The notes under the pieces were generated by a model. The model was given only the letters and a program-made list of their open reading frames with translations. It ran no database searches and had not been told where the DNA came from. Below, piece by piece: positions 6,553 to 12,124 of a DNA stretch of 13,347 nt. The stretch spans positions 1 to 13,347 of the forward strand of contig CBDTXZ010000076.1 of the NCBI GenBank assembly GCA_965364515.1, in the 5' to 3' direction. Position 1 is the first letter of the stretch. The number at the start of each line of letters is the position of its first letter. The position numbers were made by a program, and so were the translations under genes. Source of the stretch: JAHEDH01 sp965364515. GTDB taxonomy: Bacteria > Actinomycetota > Acidimicrobiia > Spongiisociales > ZC4RG35.

Positions 6553-7365
6553 GCCACGCTCTATGTCTGTGCAACTCCGATCGGGAACCTCGGTGACGTC
6601 ACCGAGCGGCTGGCCGACGTCCTGAAGACAGTCGATGTCGTCTACGCCGAGGACACCAGGCGGACGGCGACTCTGCTCCGGTTCGTCGGGTCGGACCGTC
6701 CGATCCGGAGCTACTTCGTCGGGAACGAGGCGTTCCGCTCGGCCGAATTGGCCGAGCGACTCCTCGCAGGTGAGGACGTCGCCCTCGTGACCGACGCAGG
6801 CATGCCCGCCGTCGCCGATCCCGGCGTCTCGGCGGTCGACGCCGCCGTCCAGGCGGGTGCGACGGTCACGGTGATCCCCGGCCCCAGCGCAGTGACTTCG
6901 GCGATCGCGCTCTCGGGGTTCGGTGGCGACCGGTTCGTCTTCGAGGGATTCCTGCCCCGACGGGGAGGAGAGCGTCGGGAGCGGGCGGAGGCGATCGCCG
7001 CCGAGGAACGGCCCACCGTGCTGTTCTGCTCGCCGCGCCGGATCGTCGATGATCTCTCTCTGATCGTCGAGTCGGCCGGTGCCGAACGCCGGGTGTGCGT
7101 CTGTCGCGAGCTCACGAAGCAATTCGAAGAGGTCTGGCGGGGGACACTCGGCGATGCGATCGAGCACTGGCAGACGACTCAACCGCGTGGCGAGTTCACG
7201 GTCGTCATCGCCGGTGCCGAGACGGCTCGGGAGCTGTCCCTCCAGGATGCGATCCAACGCGCCAAAGAGCTCGTGGACGCCGGGGCATCGAAGTCAGACG
7301 CGGCCCGTCAGGCGGCCAAGGAGACGAGCTTCCCCAAGGGGCCCATCTACGACGCGTTGATCTGA
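6550..7365 (+). CDS. rsmI: 16S rRNA (cytidine1402-2'-O)-methyltransferase RsmI
   Basis: Methylates the ribose of C1402 in 16S rRNA using S-adenosylmethionine, fine-tuning decoding at the P site; cytoplasmic. The 271-residue product has all main family blocks: LYVCATPIGNLGD at the start (4-16), YAEDTRRT after it, VTDAGMPAVADPG (80-92), IPGPSAVTS (109-117) and the FLPRRGGERR block. The C-terminal region ends in PKGPIYDALI. The first ordinary start codon in frame is TTG 6748, which would remove 66 residues including the ATPIGNLGD motif, so ATC at 6550 with the GAGGAGG site is preferred. A sequencing or assembly error (ATG read as ATC) cannot be excluded. It is downstream of DUF192 and upstream of an abrB-like gene, as in Bacillus (yabC-abrB). 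Confidence 0.93.
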   Translation: MATLYVCATPIGNLGDVTERLADVLKTVDVVYAEDTRRTATLLRFVGSDRPIRSYFVGNEAFRSAELAERLLAGEDVALVTDAGMPAVADPGVSAVDAAVQAGATVTVIPGPSAVTSAIALSGFGGDRFVFEGFLPRRGGERRERAEAIAAEERPTVLFCSPRRIVDDLSLIVESAGAERRVCVCRELTKQFEEVWRGTLGDAIEHWQTTQPRGEFTVVIAGAETARELSLQDAIQRAKELVDAGASKSDAARQAAKETSFPKGPIYDALI

Positions 7366-7383
7366 ATCGACCCCGTCGGTCCT

Positions 7384-7402
7384 GGCCCGTTCGGAAACGG
7401 CC
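7384..7402 (+). terminator. weak hairpin after rsmI
   Basis: GGCC-GTT (with one bulged C) pairs with AAC-GGCC around a CGGA loop, 19 bases after the rsmI stop. It is short and has no T tract. It may separate the DUF192-rsmI unit from the abrB-like gene. Confidence 0.3.
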
Positions 7403-7433
7403 AACATCGCCGACGCCGCTCCAGCTAGGTCGG

Positions 7434-7439
7434 TATGGT
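7434..7439 (+). promoter_or_regulatory. putative -10 box for the abrB-like gene
   Basis: TATGGT at a spacing that would start transcription near 7446, leaving a leader of about 27 bases with GAGGAGA (7458-7464) before the ATG at 7473. No clear -35. Confidence 0.4.
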
Positions 7440-7472
7440 GGCGCCACCGGCCTCCACGAGGAGAGTTCAAGC

Positions 7473-7709
7473 ATGGAATCTGGGATCGCTCGCAAGATCG
7501 ACGATCTGGGCAGGATCGTGATTCCCGCCGAGACGCGCCGGCTGTTCAACATTCGCGAGGGCGATCAACTGTCGATCTCCATTCAGGGTTCGTCGATCGT
7601 GTTGCAGAAGATGGAGAACACGTGCATCTTCTGCGGCTCCACCGATTCGGTCATCTCCTTCCACGGCAAGGGTCTCTGCGCCACCTGCAAGTCCCAGATC
7701 TCCAAGTGA
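7473..7709 (+). CDS. AbrB/SpoVT-type transcription factor with zinc knuckle
   Basis: 78-residue regulator. Residues 3-48 are a SpoVT/AbrB swapped-hairpin DNA-binding domain: GIARKIDDLGRIVIPAETRR, then NIREGDQLSI and IVLQKME, close to Bacillus AbrB and its relatives. The C-terminal 28 residues carry four cysteines, CIFC (51-54) and CATC (69-72), a likely zinc knuckle or ribbon in place of AbrB's usual C-terminal multimerisation domain. It would act as a dimer or higher multimer on AT-rich or curved promoter DNA; targets are unknown. GAGGAGA stands 8 bases before the ATG. It lies between rsmI and tatD, matching the position of abrB in B. subtilis, which supports a conserved neighbourhood. I do not assign the symbol because function may differ. 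Confidence 0.9.
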   Translation: MESGIARKIDDLGRIVIPAETRRLFNIREGDQLSISIQGSSIVLQKMENTCIFCGSTDSVISFHGKGLCATCKSQISK

Positions 7710-7761
7710 GCTCGTAGTCGGAGGTTGGGAGCAGCAGTCCGTCTGAATGACGCCAGGTGTC

Positions 7762-7783
7762 GTTCGTGCCGACGGCAGCGAAC
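7762..7783 (+). terminator. possible terminator hairpin after the abrB-like gene
   Basis: GTTCGTGCC (7762-7770) pairs with GGCA-CGAAC (7774-7783) with one bulged G and a GAC loop, 53 bases after the stop. No T tract. The 7710-7846 gap has no other structure except the -10 box for tatD. Confidence 0.35.
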
Positions 7784-7833
7784 TGACGTCTGATGGCAAC
7801 TCCGAGGCTTGGCGTCGAATCCCCACGAACGCC

Positions 7834-7839
7834 TACCGT
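7834..7839 (+). promoter_or_regulatory. putative -10 box for leaderless tatD operon
   Basis: TACCGT ends 7 bases before the ATG at 7847, the pattern also seen at three other genes here. No Shine-Dalgarno site in between. Confidence 0.48.
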
Positions 7840-7846
7840 GACACCG

Positions 7847-8596
7847 ATGTGGGTCGACACGCACTGCCATCTCCAACTCGACGGGCGCGACCCGGTCGAG
7901 CTGATGGAACGAGCCACGGAGGTCGATTGGATGGTCGTCCCCGGCGTCGATGCTTCATCGTCGCGCGCTGCGGTGAACCTCGCCCAAGAGCATCCCGCTC
8001 GGCTGTTGGCGACGTGCGGGCTCCATCCGCACGACGCCGAGCATTGGGCACAACAACGCGACGCCATCATCGAGCTCGTGCCGAACGCCGCTGCCGTTGG
8101 GGAGACCGGTCTCGACTATTACCGGAATCTGGCCCCGGTCGACGCCCAGCGCGAGTCGTTCGCCGATCACATCGAGCTCGCCCGCACCCACGATCTGCCG
8201 ATCGTGGTGCACTGCCGTGACGCATTTGCCGACGTCTACGAGATGCTCGGCGACGCCGATCTCGGCGAGAAGGCCGTTCTCCACTGCTGGACCGGTGGGA
8301 CACGGTGGACGAAGCGTTTCGCCGAGCTCGGGGTCACATTCTCGTTCGCCGGGCCGGTGGCGTTCGAGACCGGGGAGACGATCAGGCTCGGCGCCGTGAA
8401 CGCCGATCCGGAACGGAGCCTGGTGGAGACCGACACCCCCTACCTGAGCCCGCCCCCGTTTCGGGGCGAGCAGAACGAGCCCGCACGAGTCCGCTACGTC
8501 GGTGAGGCGCTCGCCGGCGTCTGGGGCGTCGACGTGCGGCAAGTCGCCGAGCTGACTTCGGCTCATGCCGCCAGGGTGTTCGGGAGACCGGCATGA
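7847..8596 (+). CDS. tatD: TatD-family metal-dependent DNase/hydrolase
   Basis: 249-residue TIM-barrel hydrolase of the amidohydrolase-like TatD family, known as Mg-dependent 3'-5' deoxyribonucleases with roles in DNA repair and turnover; cytoplasmic. Metal ligands expected for the family are all present: DTHCHLQL with His6 and His8, GETGLDYY with Glu86, VVHCRDA with His122, LHCWTGG with His146, and VETDTPYLSP with Asp196. Length is normal. ATG 7847 gives the family-typical start; a frame extension upstream to 7793 is not conserved in character. The stop overlaps the rsmA start by four bases (ATGA), so tatD, rsmA and ispE form one translationally coupled operon. The metG/metS gene that often lies before tatD is absent. 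Confidence 0.93.
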   Translation: MWVDTHCHLQLDGRDPVELMERATEVDWMVVPGVDASSSRAAVNLAQEHPARLLATCGLHPHDAEHWAQQRDAIIELVPNAAAVGETGLDYYRNLAPVDAQRESFADHIELARTHDLPIVVHCRDAFADVYEMLGDADLGEKAVLHCWTGGTRWTKRFAELGVTFSFAGPVAFETGETIRLGAVNADPERSLVETDTPYLSPPPFRGEQNEPARVRYVGEALAGVWGVDVRQVAELTSAHAARVFGRPA

Positions 8597-9429
8597 CCAC
8601 GCCGGGAAACGGTGTTCAGTCGCGTTCGGACGTCAAGGCGCTCCTGTCACGACACGGACTGTCTCCGGACAAGAAACTCGGCCAGCACTTCCTTGCAGAC
8701 CCGAACATCACGCGCAAGATCGCATCTCTGGCCGGAGTCGGGCCGGGCGATCGGGTCGTGGAGATCGGGCCCGGCACCGGGACCCTGACCGCAGCGCTCG
8801 AGGAGACCGGTGCCGCCGTCACCGCAATCGAGATCGACGAGTCGCTTCGGCCGGTGCTCGAGGAGTCCACCTCGGCGAGGCTCGTGTTCGGGGATGCGGC
8901 CAAGATGAACCTGTCAGACGTCCTCGGTCCGGGCGAGTGGGTGCTCGTTTCGAACCTTCCGTACAACGTCGGCACCTCCATCGTCCTCGACGCGCTCAGG
9001 ATGGTTCCTCAGGTGCGCCGGTTCGTCGTGATGGTCCAGCTCGAGGTCGCAGAGCGGCTCGTGGCGTTTCCTGGATCGAAGACCTACGGGATGCCGTCGG
9101 TGGTCGTGGGTCTCCACGGTGTCGGACGCATCGCCTTCCGGGTCCCTCCGCAGGTCTTCGTTCCCCCGCCTCGTGTCGGGTCTGCAGTGGTCGTGATCGA
9201 GCGCAGAACGCCGCACCCGCTGGTGGAACGTGCCATCGGGATCGCCGCCGATGCCTTCAACCAGCGACGCAAGATGCTTCGGAAGTCGCTCGCCGGGACG
9301 TTCGACGATCCGGCGGCCGTGGCGGAACGGGCCGGACTCGATCCGACGACGCGACCCGAGGATCTGGACCCGACCGATTTCATCCGGTTGGCCGAGGCCG
9401 CCGCGTCCATGGGAGGCGGGCATGGATGA
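8593..9429 (+). CDS. rsmA: 16S rRNA (adenine1518/1519-N6)-dimethyltransferase RsmA/KsgA
   Basis: Dimethylates two adjacent adenines in the 3'-terminal hairpin of 16S rRNA with S-adenosylmethionine, a late step of small-subunit assembly; loss gives kasugamycin resistance in other bacteria. The 278-residue protein has KKLGQHFL (27-34), the cofactor motif EIGPGTGTLT (57-66), GDAAKM, the catalytic NLPYN (121-125) and FVPPPRVGSAVV. The helical C-terminal domain includes AFNQRRKMLRKSL. ATG at 8593 lies in the end of tatD with GGGAG at 8582-8586 at good spacing. Its stop overlaps the ispE start by eight bases. Confidence 0.96.
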   Translation: MTTPGNGVQSRSDVKALLSRHGLSPDKKLGQHFLADPNITRKIASLAGVGPGDRVVEIGPGTGTLTAALEETGAAVTAIEIDESLRPVLEESTSARLVFGDAAKMNLSDVLGPGEWVLVSNLPYNVGTSIVLDALRMVPQVRRFVVMVQLEVAERLVAFPGSKTYGMPSVVVGLHGVGRIAFRVPPQVFVPPPRVGSAVVVIERRTPHPLVERAIGIAADAFNQRRKMLRKSLAGTFDDPAAVAERAGLDPTTRPEDLDPTDFIRLAEAAASMGGGHG

Positions 9430-10264
9430 GCGCTGGTCCGCACCAGCAAAGGTCAACCTCAGCGTGCGTGTGGCGCGTCCTCGATCCGACGGCTACCACC
9501 CGCTGGATTCGCTGGTCCAGGCGATCGACTGGACCGACGACCTCGCGTTCTCCTACGCCGAGGAGGACTGCCTGGACATCTCGGGAGCCGATCTCCCCGA
9601 CGATGGCGACAACCTGGTCTGGAAGGCCGTCGAAGCCCTGGCGATCGCGGGCCGCCCTCCTCTCCGTATCGACCTCACCAAGCGAATTCCGGCCGGGGCG
9701 GGACTGGGCGGCGGTTCATCGGATGCGGCGTGCGTCATCTCCGCGCTCGGCGACCGCCATCGGATCGGATCCGATGGCCGACGCAAGGCCGCCGGCGCCG
9801 TCGGTGCCGACGTGACGTTCTTCCTCACCGGGGGAACGGCACGCATGGAAGGCATCGGTGATCGGGTCACGCAGCTCGACGGGCTGTCCGACTTCGTGCT
9901 CGTCGTGGTGGTGCCCACCTACCGACTGTCCACGCCGTCGGTGTACCGGGCATGGGATCGCCTCGACTACCCGGCGGCCGACCCGATCTCCCCGAGGCGT
10001 CTTCCCCCATCGCTCCGAGCGTTCGAGATCGTCAACGACCTGACCTCGGCCGCCATCGACCTCGAGCCGCAACTCGGCGACCTCATGTCCGAGCTGTCGG
10101 ACCGATGGGAGCGCCCGGTGATGATGTCGGGGAGCGGTTCGGCGGTGTTCGGTTGCTTCGCCGATCTCGACGAAGCAACCGACGCAGCGGGAGCGGCGAC
10201 CGATGTCGGGGTCAGCCGGGCCTGTGAGCTCGTCCATGACGGTGTGCGCCGACTCGAGCGTTGA
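9422..10264 (+). CDS. ispE: 4-diphosphocytidyl-2-C-methyl-D-erythritol kinase
   Basis: Phosphorylates the 2-hydroxyl of CDP-methylerythritol with ATP in the MEP pathway to isoprenoid precursors. The 280-residue GHMP kinase shows PAKVNLSVRV (8-17), with catalytic Lys10, then GYHPLDSLV. The ATP-binding glycine loop PAGAGLGGGSSDAA lies at 90-103, and GADVTFFLTGG contains the catalytic Asp130. The late Gly-rich motif MMSGSGSAVFG completes the fold. ATG 9422 is preceded by GGGAGG (9411-9416) and overlaps the end of rsmA (ATGGATGA). The presence of ispE means that this organism uses the MEP route. The next genes run on the opposite strand. Confidence 0.96.
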   Translation: MDERWSAPAKVNLSVRVARPRSDGYHPLDSLVQAIDWTDDLAFSYAEEDCLDISGADLPDDGDNLVWKAVEALAIAGRPPLRIDLTKRIPAGAGLGGGSSDAACVISALGDRHRIGSDGRRKAAGAVGADVTFFLTGGTARMEGIGDRVTQLDGLSDFVLVVVVPTYRLSTPSVYRAWDRLDYPAADPISPRRLPPSLRAFEIVNDLTSAAIDLEPQLGDLMSELSDRWERPVMMSGSGSAVFGCFADLDEATDAAGAATDVGVSRACELVHDGVRRLER

Positions 10265-10309
10265 AGAAGTTTCGACGGTGACCGGCAGAGCCTGACCCGA
10301 ACCGACACG

Positions 10310-10331
10310 CCGAAGCGCTGAAAGGCTTCGG
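10310..10331. terminator. possible bidirectional terminator between convergent genes
   Basis: CCGAAGC (10310-10316) pairs with GCTTCGG (10325-10331) around an 8-base loop in the gap between the ends of ispE and the lipoprotein gene. The short perfect stem works on both strands. No T tract. Confidence 0.4.
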
Positions 10332-10379
10332 GCACATGCGGGAGGCCGTTCGGTGTTCTCGTCGACATTCAGGGGTCGA

Positions 10380-10760
10380 TCAGGGGAAGACGCGGCCGAT
10401 CTGTTCGCCGTTGACGGTCACTGACGTGTCGACATCCGGGGTCTCGAAGCCGAGCGTGATTTCGAAGGGCTCGATCATCTGGACGCAGGTCTCCTCCGGC
10501 CCGAGTGGCTCGGCCCAGACGAAGATCTCGATTGTGTCCCCTGGTTTGACGAACGAACCGAGACCGTTGCACGGCGTGGGAGCCTCGCCACGGATGGTCA
10601 CCTGATCTGAGCCGAGATCGACACCGGTGATCGTGACGTCGAGGGCGTCCGCCGGAGGCACCTGGGCATCGTCCAGCACGATGGTGGTGGTCGTGACATC
10701 GCCACCACCGCCACAGGCCGCGAGGGCGATCACGGTGATCGCAACGAGGGCTCGTCTCAT
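10380..10760 (-). CDS. small hypothetical lipoprotein
   Basis: 126-residue protein with a clear lipoprotein signal peptide: MRRALVAIT, hydrophobic run and lipobox ALAAC with lipid-anchor Cys16, then GGGGDVTTTT as flexible spacer. The mature part is acidic and probably beta-rich (LDVTITGVDLGSDQVTIRG) and holds two further cysteines, in PTPCNGLG and EETCVQMI, that could form a disulfide outside the cell. I do not recognise a named family. ATG at 10760 gives the cleanest signal peptide; a GTG at 10778 in the same frame would overlap the stop of the small upstream ORF by four bases (GTGA) and could make the two genes coupled. Neither start has a convincing ribosome site. Confidence 0.75.
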   Translation of the reverse strand: MRRALVAITVIALAACGGGGDVTTTTIVLDDAQVPPADALDVTITGVDLGSDQVTIRGEAPTPCNGLGSFVKPGDTIEIFVWAEPLGPEETCVQMIEPFEITLGFETPDVDTSVTVNGEQIGRVFP

Positions 10761-10774
10761 CGGTGTGTGAGCGA

Positions 10775-10915
10775 TCACTTGACGAACTGGGTGGTGACGG
10801 GGTGGCGGGAGAAGCCGCTGTCTGCGGTCTTGACCCCAGCCAGAGGGTGGGCGATCCTCGCCCAGCCCTGCGACTCCTTCGAGACGGTGGCATCGACAGT
10901 GCAGTCGGTTGACAT
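10775..10915 (-). CDS. possible 46-residue small protein upstream of the lipoprotein
   Basis: The frame starts at ATG 10915 with AAGAAGGA at 6 bases spacing, a good ribosome site on the minus strand. The product is MSTDCTVDATVSKESQGWAR onwards to SRHPVTTQFVK, hydrophilic, without signal peptide or membrane span. Its TGA overlaps a GTG that is in frame with the lipoprotein gene, a typical coupling arrangement. No family recognised. The open frame continues upstream to 11071 but that part is Arg/Pro-rich and lacks a ribosome site. Real existence is plausible because of the start signals, not proven. Confidence 0.45.
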   Translation of the reverse strand: MSTDCTVDATVSKESQGWARIAHPLAGVKTADSGFSRHPVTTQFVK

Positions 10916-11225
10916 CGAGATTCCTTCTTCTCGTCTACGTGGTTGATACGTTCCATCGTGCATCAACGGTTCCCATTCCGCCATTGGGGGCGAGCCGCAG
11001 GATCCCTGAGACGCTCGGGCGCCGCACCGGGTCTGCCCATGGCGAGGATTCCAAGTCTGACTGCGCGTCATGTCCCAGTGAGATTGGTCGGCTGTTCATC
11101 GACCTGCCGGTCGTTCTCGCCCCGCCCCATCTTTCCCGGGGCGATGCCGCACAGCTGGGCCGAGCGCGGCGATGCGTTCTAGGGGAAGATCTCGGATGTC
11201 GACGGTCCGTCTGGGGAAGCGACCG
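10916..11225. other. 310-base gap without a supported gene
   Basis: Between the phosphatase end and the start of the small ORF, both on the minus strand. An open plus-strand frame crosses it but has mixed composition and no family motif. The only structure seen is the hairpin at 11117-11144. The promoter of the small ORF and lipoprotein pair should be here, on the minus strand, but I could not place it. Confidence 0.5.
11117..11144 (-). terminator. possible terminator after the histidine phosphatase
   Basis: TCGCCCCG (11117-11124) pairs perfectly with CGGGGCGA (11137-11144) with a 12-base loop. On the minus strand it lies about 80 bases after the phosphatase stop. GC-rich, no T tract. Confidence 0.35.
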
Positions 11226-11738
11226 TCAGCCGGCTTTCACCACCGTGCCGCGAGTGGTGTCGAGCCAGTAGGCGCCCGGCATCGTCATTCGACTCCAGAA
11301 CTCGGCGGTCGGGATCCCCGTGATGGAGTTGACGAGCACGCTGATCGCCAACCCGTGCCCGACAAAGCATGTTCGCGACGGCATTCCCGTCGTCGCCCAG
11401 GTCATGCGGTCGAGCACGTTCTCCCGACGTTCCCATTCGGCCAGCCACTCTCCTGACAGCCATTTCTGCGTGTCGGTGCGCAGCGCTTCGACATCCTCGT
11501 AGAACGGGCGATCCGCCTCGATGAGTCGATCGTCCACCGTGAACTCTCCGAAGGCATGACGTGCCGTTTCGGCGGCCCTCGGCTGTGGGCTGGCTCGCAC
11601 GTCGCTGATGTCGGTGCGGAGCGCCAGACCGAGCGCCTTCGCGGCCGTGACGCCACGTTTGGACAACGGCCATTCGCTGTGCGGCAGAGCAAGGTCGATC
11701 GTGGGCGCAGCATGGCGGACCAGAAGCAGCAACGCCAT
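11226..11738 (-). CDS. histidine phosphatase superfamily protein
   Basis: 170-residue enzyme of the phosphoglycerate-mutase-like fold that uses a phospho-histidine intermediate. LLLVRHAAP (4-12) gives Arg8 and nucleophile His9. SPQPRAAETA (50-59) is the second conserved block with Arg54. CFVGHGLAISV (124-134) has the second catalytic His128. The short length and lack of inserts suggest a small-molecule or protein phosphatase and not a mutase; the substrate cannot be told. No signal peptide. The ATG overlaps the TGA of a possible upstream frame (TGATG). No good ribosome site of its own, which fits coupling to upstream translation. Confidence 0.9.
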   Translation of the reverse strand: MALLLLVRHAAPTIDLALPHSEWPLSKRGVTAAKALGLALRTDISDVRASPQPRAAETARHAFGEFTVDDRLIEADRPFYEDVEALRTDTQKWLSGEWLAEWERRENVLDRMTWATTGMPSRTCFVGHGLAISVLVNSITGIPTAEFWSRMTMPGAYWLDTTRGTVVKAG

Positions 11739-11953
11739 CAGCCGGTCTCACTCGCGAGGGCGGTCGTGCACGACGTCGGCTGCACCCGGGGTGCCGCGTC
11801 CCGTCCTCCGGTGGTGCCGGAGGCGACCAGATCGCCATCTCGATCTCCTCTGAACACGATTCCCCTCTCTGCGTCGAGACGATTCTGGCCCTCGAAGCAC
11901 TCGTCCACAACCGTGAGAGCATCGATCCTGGCGCCCGACGGTTGCGGAGTCAT
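11738..11953 (-). CDS. possible 71-residue protein overlapping the phosphatase start
   Basis: Minus-strand frame with stop TGA sharing its last base with the phosphatase ATG (TGATG). From ATG 11953 it encodes MTPQPSGARIDALTVVDECF and then a Gly/Asp-rich stretch with FRGDRDGDLVASGTTGG. The composition (acidic, Gly-rich, few Arg runs) resembles a real protein more than the alternative frames, and the phosphatase lacks its own ribosome site. A longer open frame begins at 12010 but would run into the tRNA promoter. No family recognised and no clear ribosome site at 11953. About 73% of third positions are G or C, not distinctive. Confidence 0.38.
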   Translation of the reverse strand: MTPQPSGARIDALTVVDECFEGQNRLDAERGIVFRGDRDGDLVASGTTGGRDAAPRVQPTSCTTALASETG

Positions 11954-11982
11954 GCGTCTGATCCGGGTCGCGGCACTGCATC

Positions 11983-11988
11983 TACACT
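11983..11988 (+). promoter_or_regulatory. putative -10 box for tRNA-Gln
   Basis: TACACT lies 22 bases before the tRNA 5' end, giving a short 5' leader to be removed by RNase P. No clear -35. Confidence 0.4.
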
Positions 11989-12010
11989 TTCGGCCGAGCA
12001 CTCCACCCAT

Positions 12011-12082
12011 TGGGGGGTGGTGTAACTGGCAGCACGACGGGTTTTGGTCCCGTTAGTACGGGTTCGAGTCCTGTCCCCCCAG
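12011..12082 (+). tRNA. tRNA-Gln (anticodon TTG)
   Basis: Complete 72-base cloverleaf. Acceptor TGGGGGG (12011-12017) pairs with CCCCCCA (12075-12081), with discriminator G12082. Anticodon stem ACGGG/CCCGT encloses TTTTGGT with TTG at 12044-12046, reading CAA (and CAG by wobble). T arm ACGGG / TTCGAGT / CCTGT has one G-T pair. The weak U1-A72 pair is typical of tRNA-Gln. CCA is not encoded (CCC follows). glmU begins 42 bases later without a visible terminator, so both may be on one transcript. Confidence 0.96.
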
Positions 12083-12124
12083 CCCCTCCAGAAGCCGTCC
12101 GTCCATCACCGAAGAGGTTCTCCC

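Noticed and set aside
5545..7257. 570-codon minus-strand open frame opposite the metallopeptidase, DUF192 and rsmI genes
   Set aside because: Crosses three recognisable plus-strand genes and has Arg/Asp-rich low-complexity composition without motifs.
6748..7365. rsmI starting at TTG 6748 (205 residues)
   Set aside because: Would delete the conserved ATPIGNLGD and YAEDTRRT blocks that are encoded upstream without interruption.
10775..11953. The two small overlapping ORFs as toxin-antitoxin modules
   Set aside because: Neither product resembles a toxin or antitoxin family, and the partners are a lipoprotein and a phosphatase.
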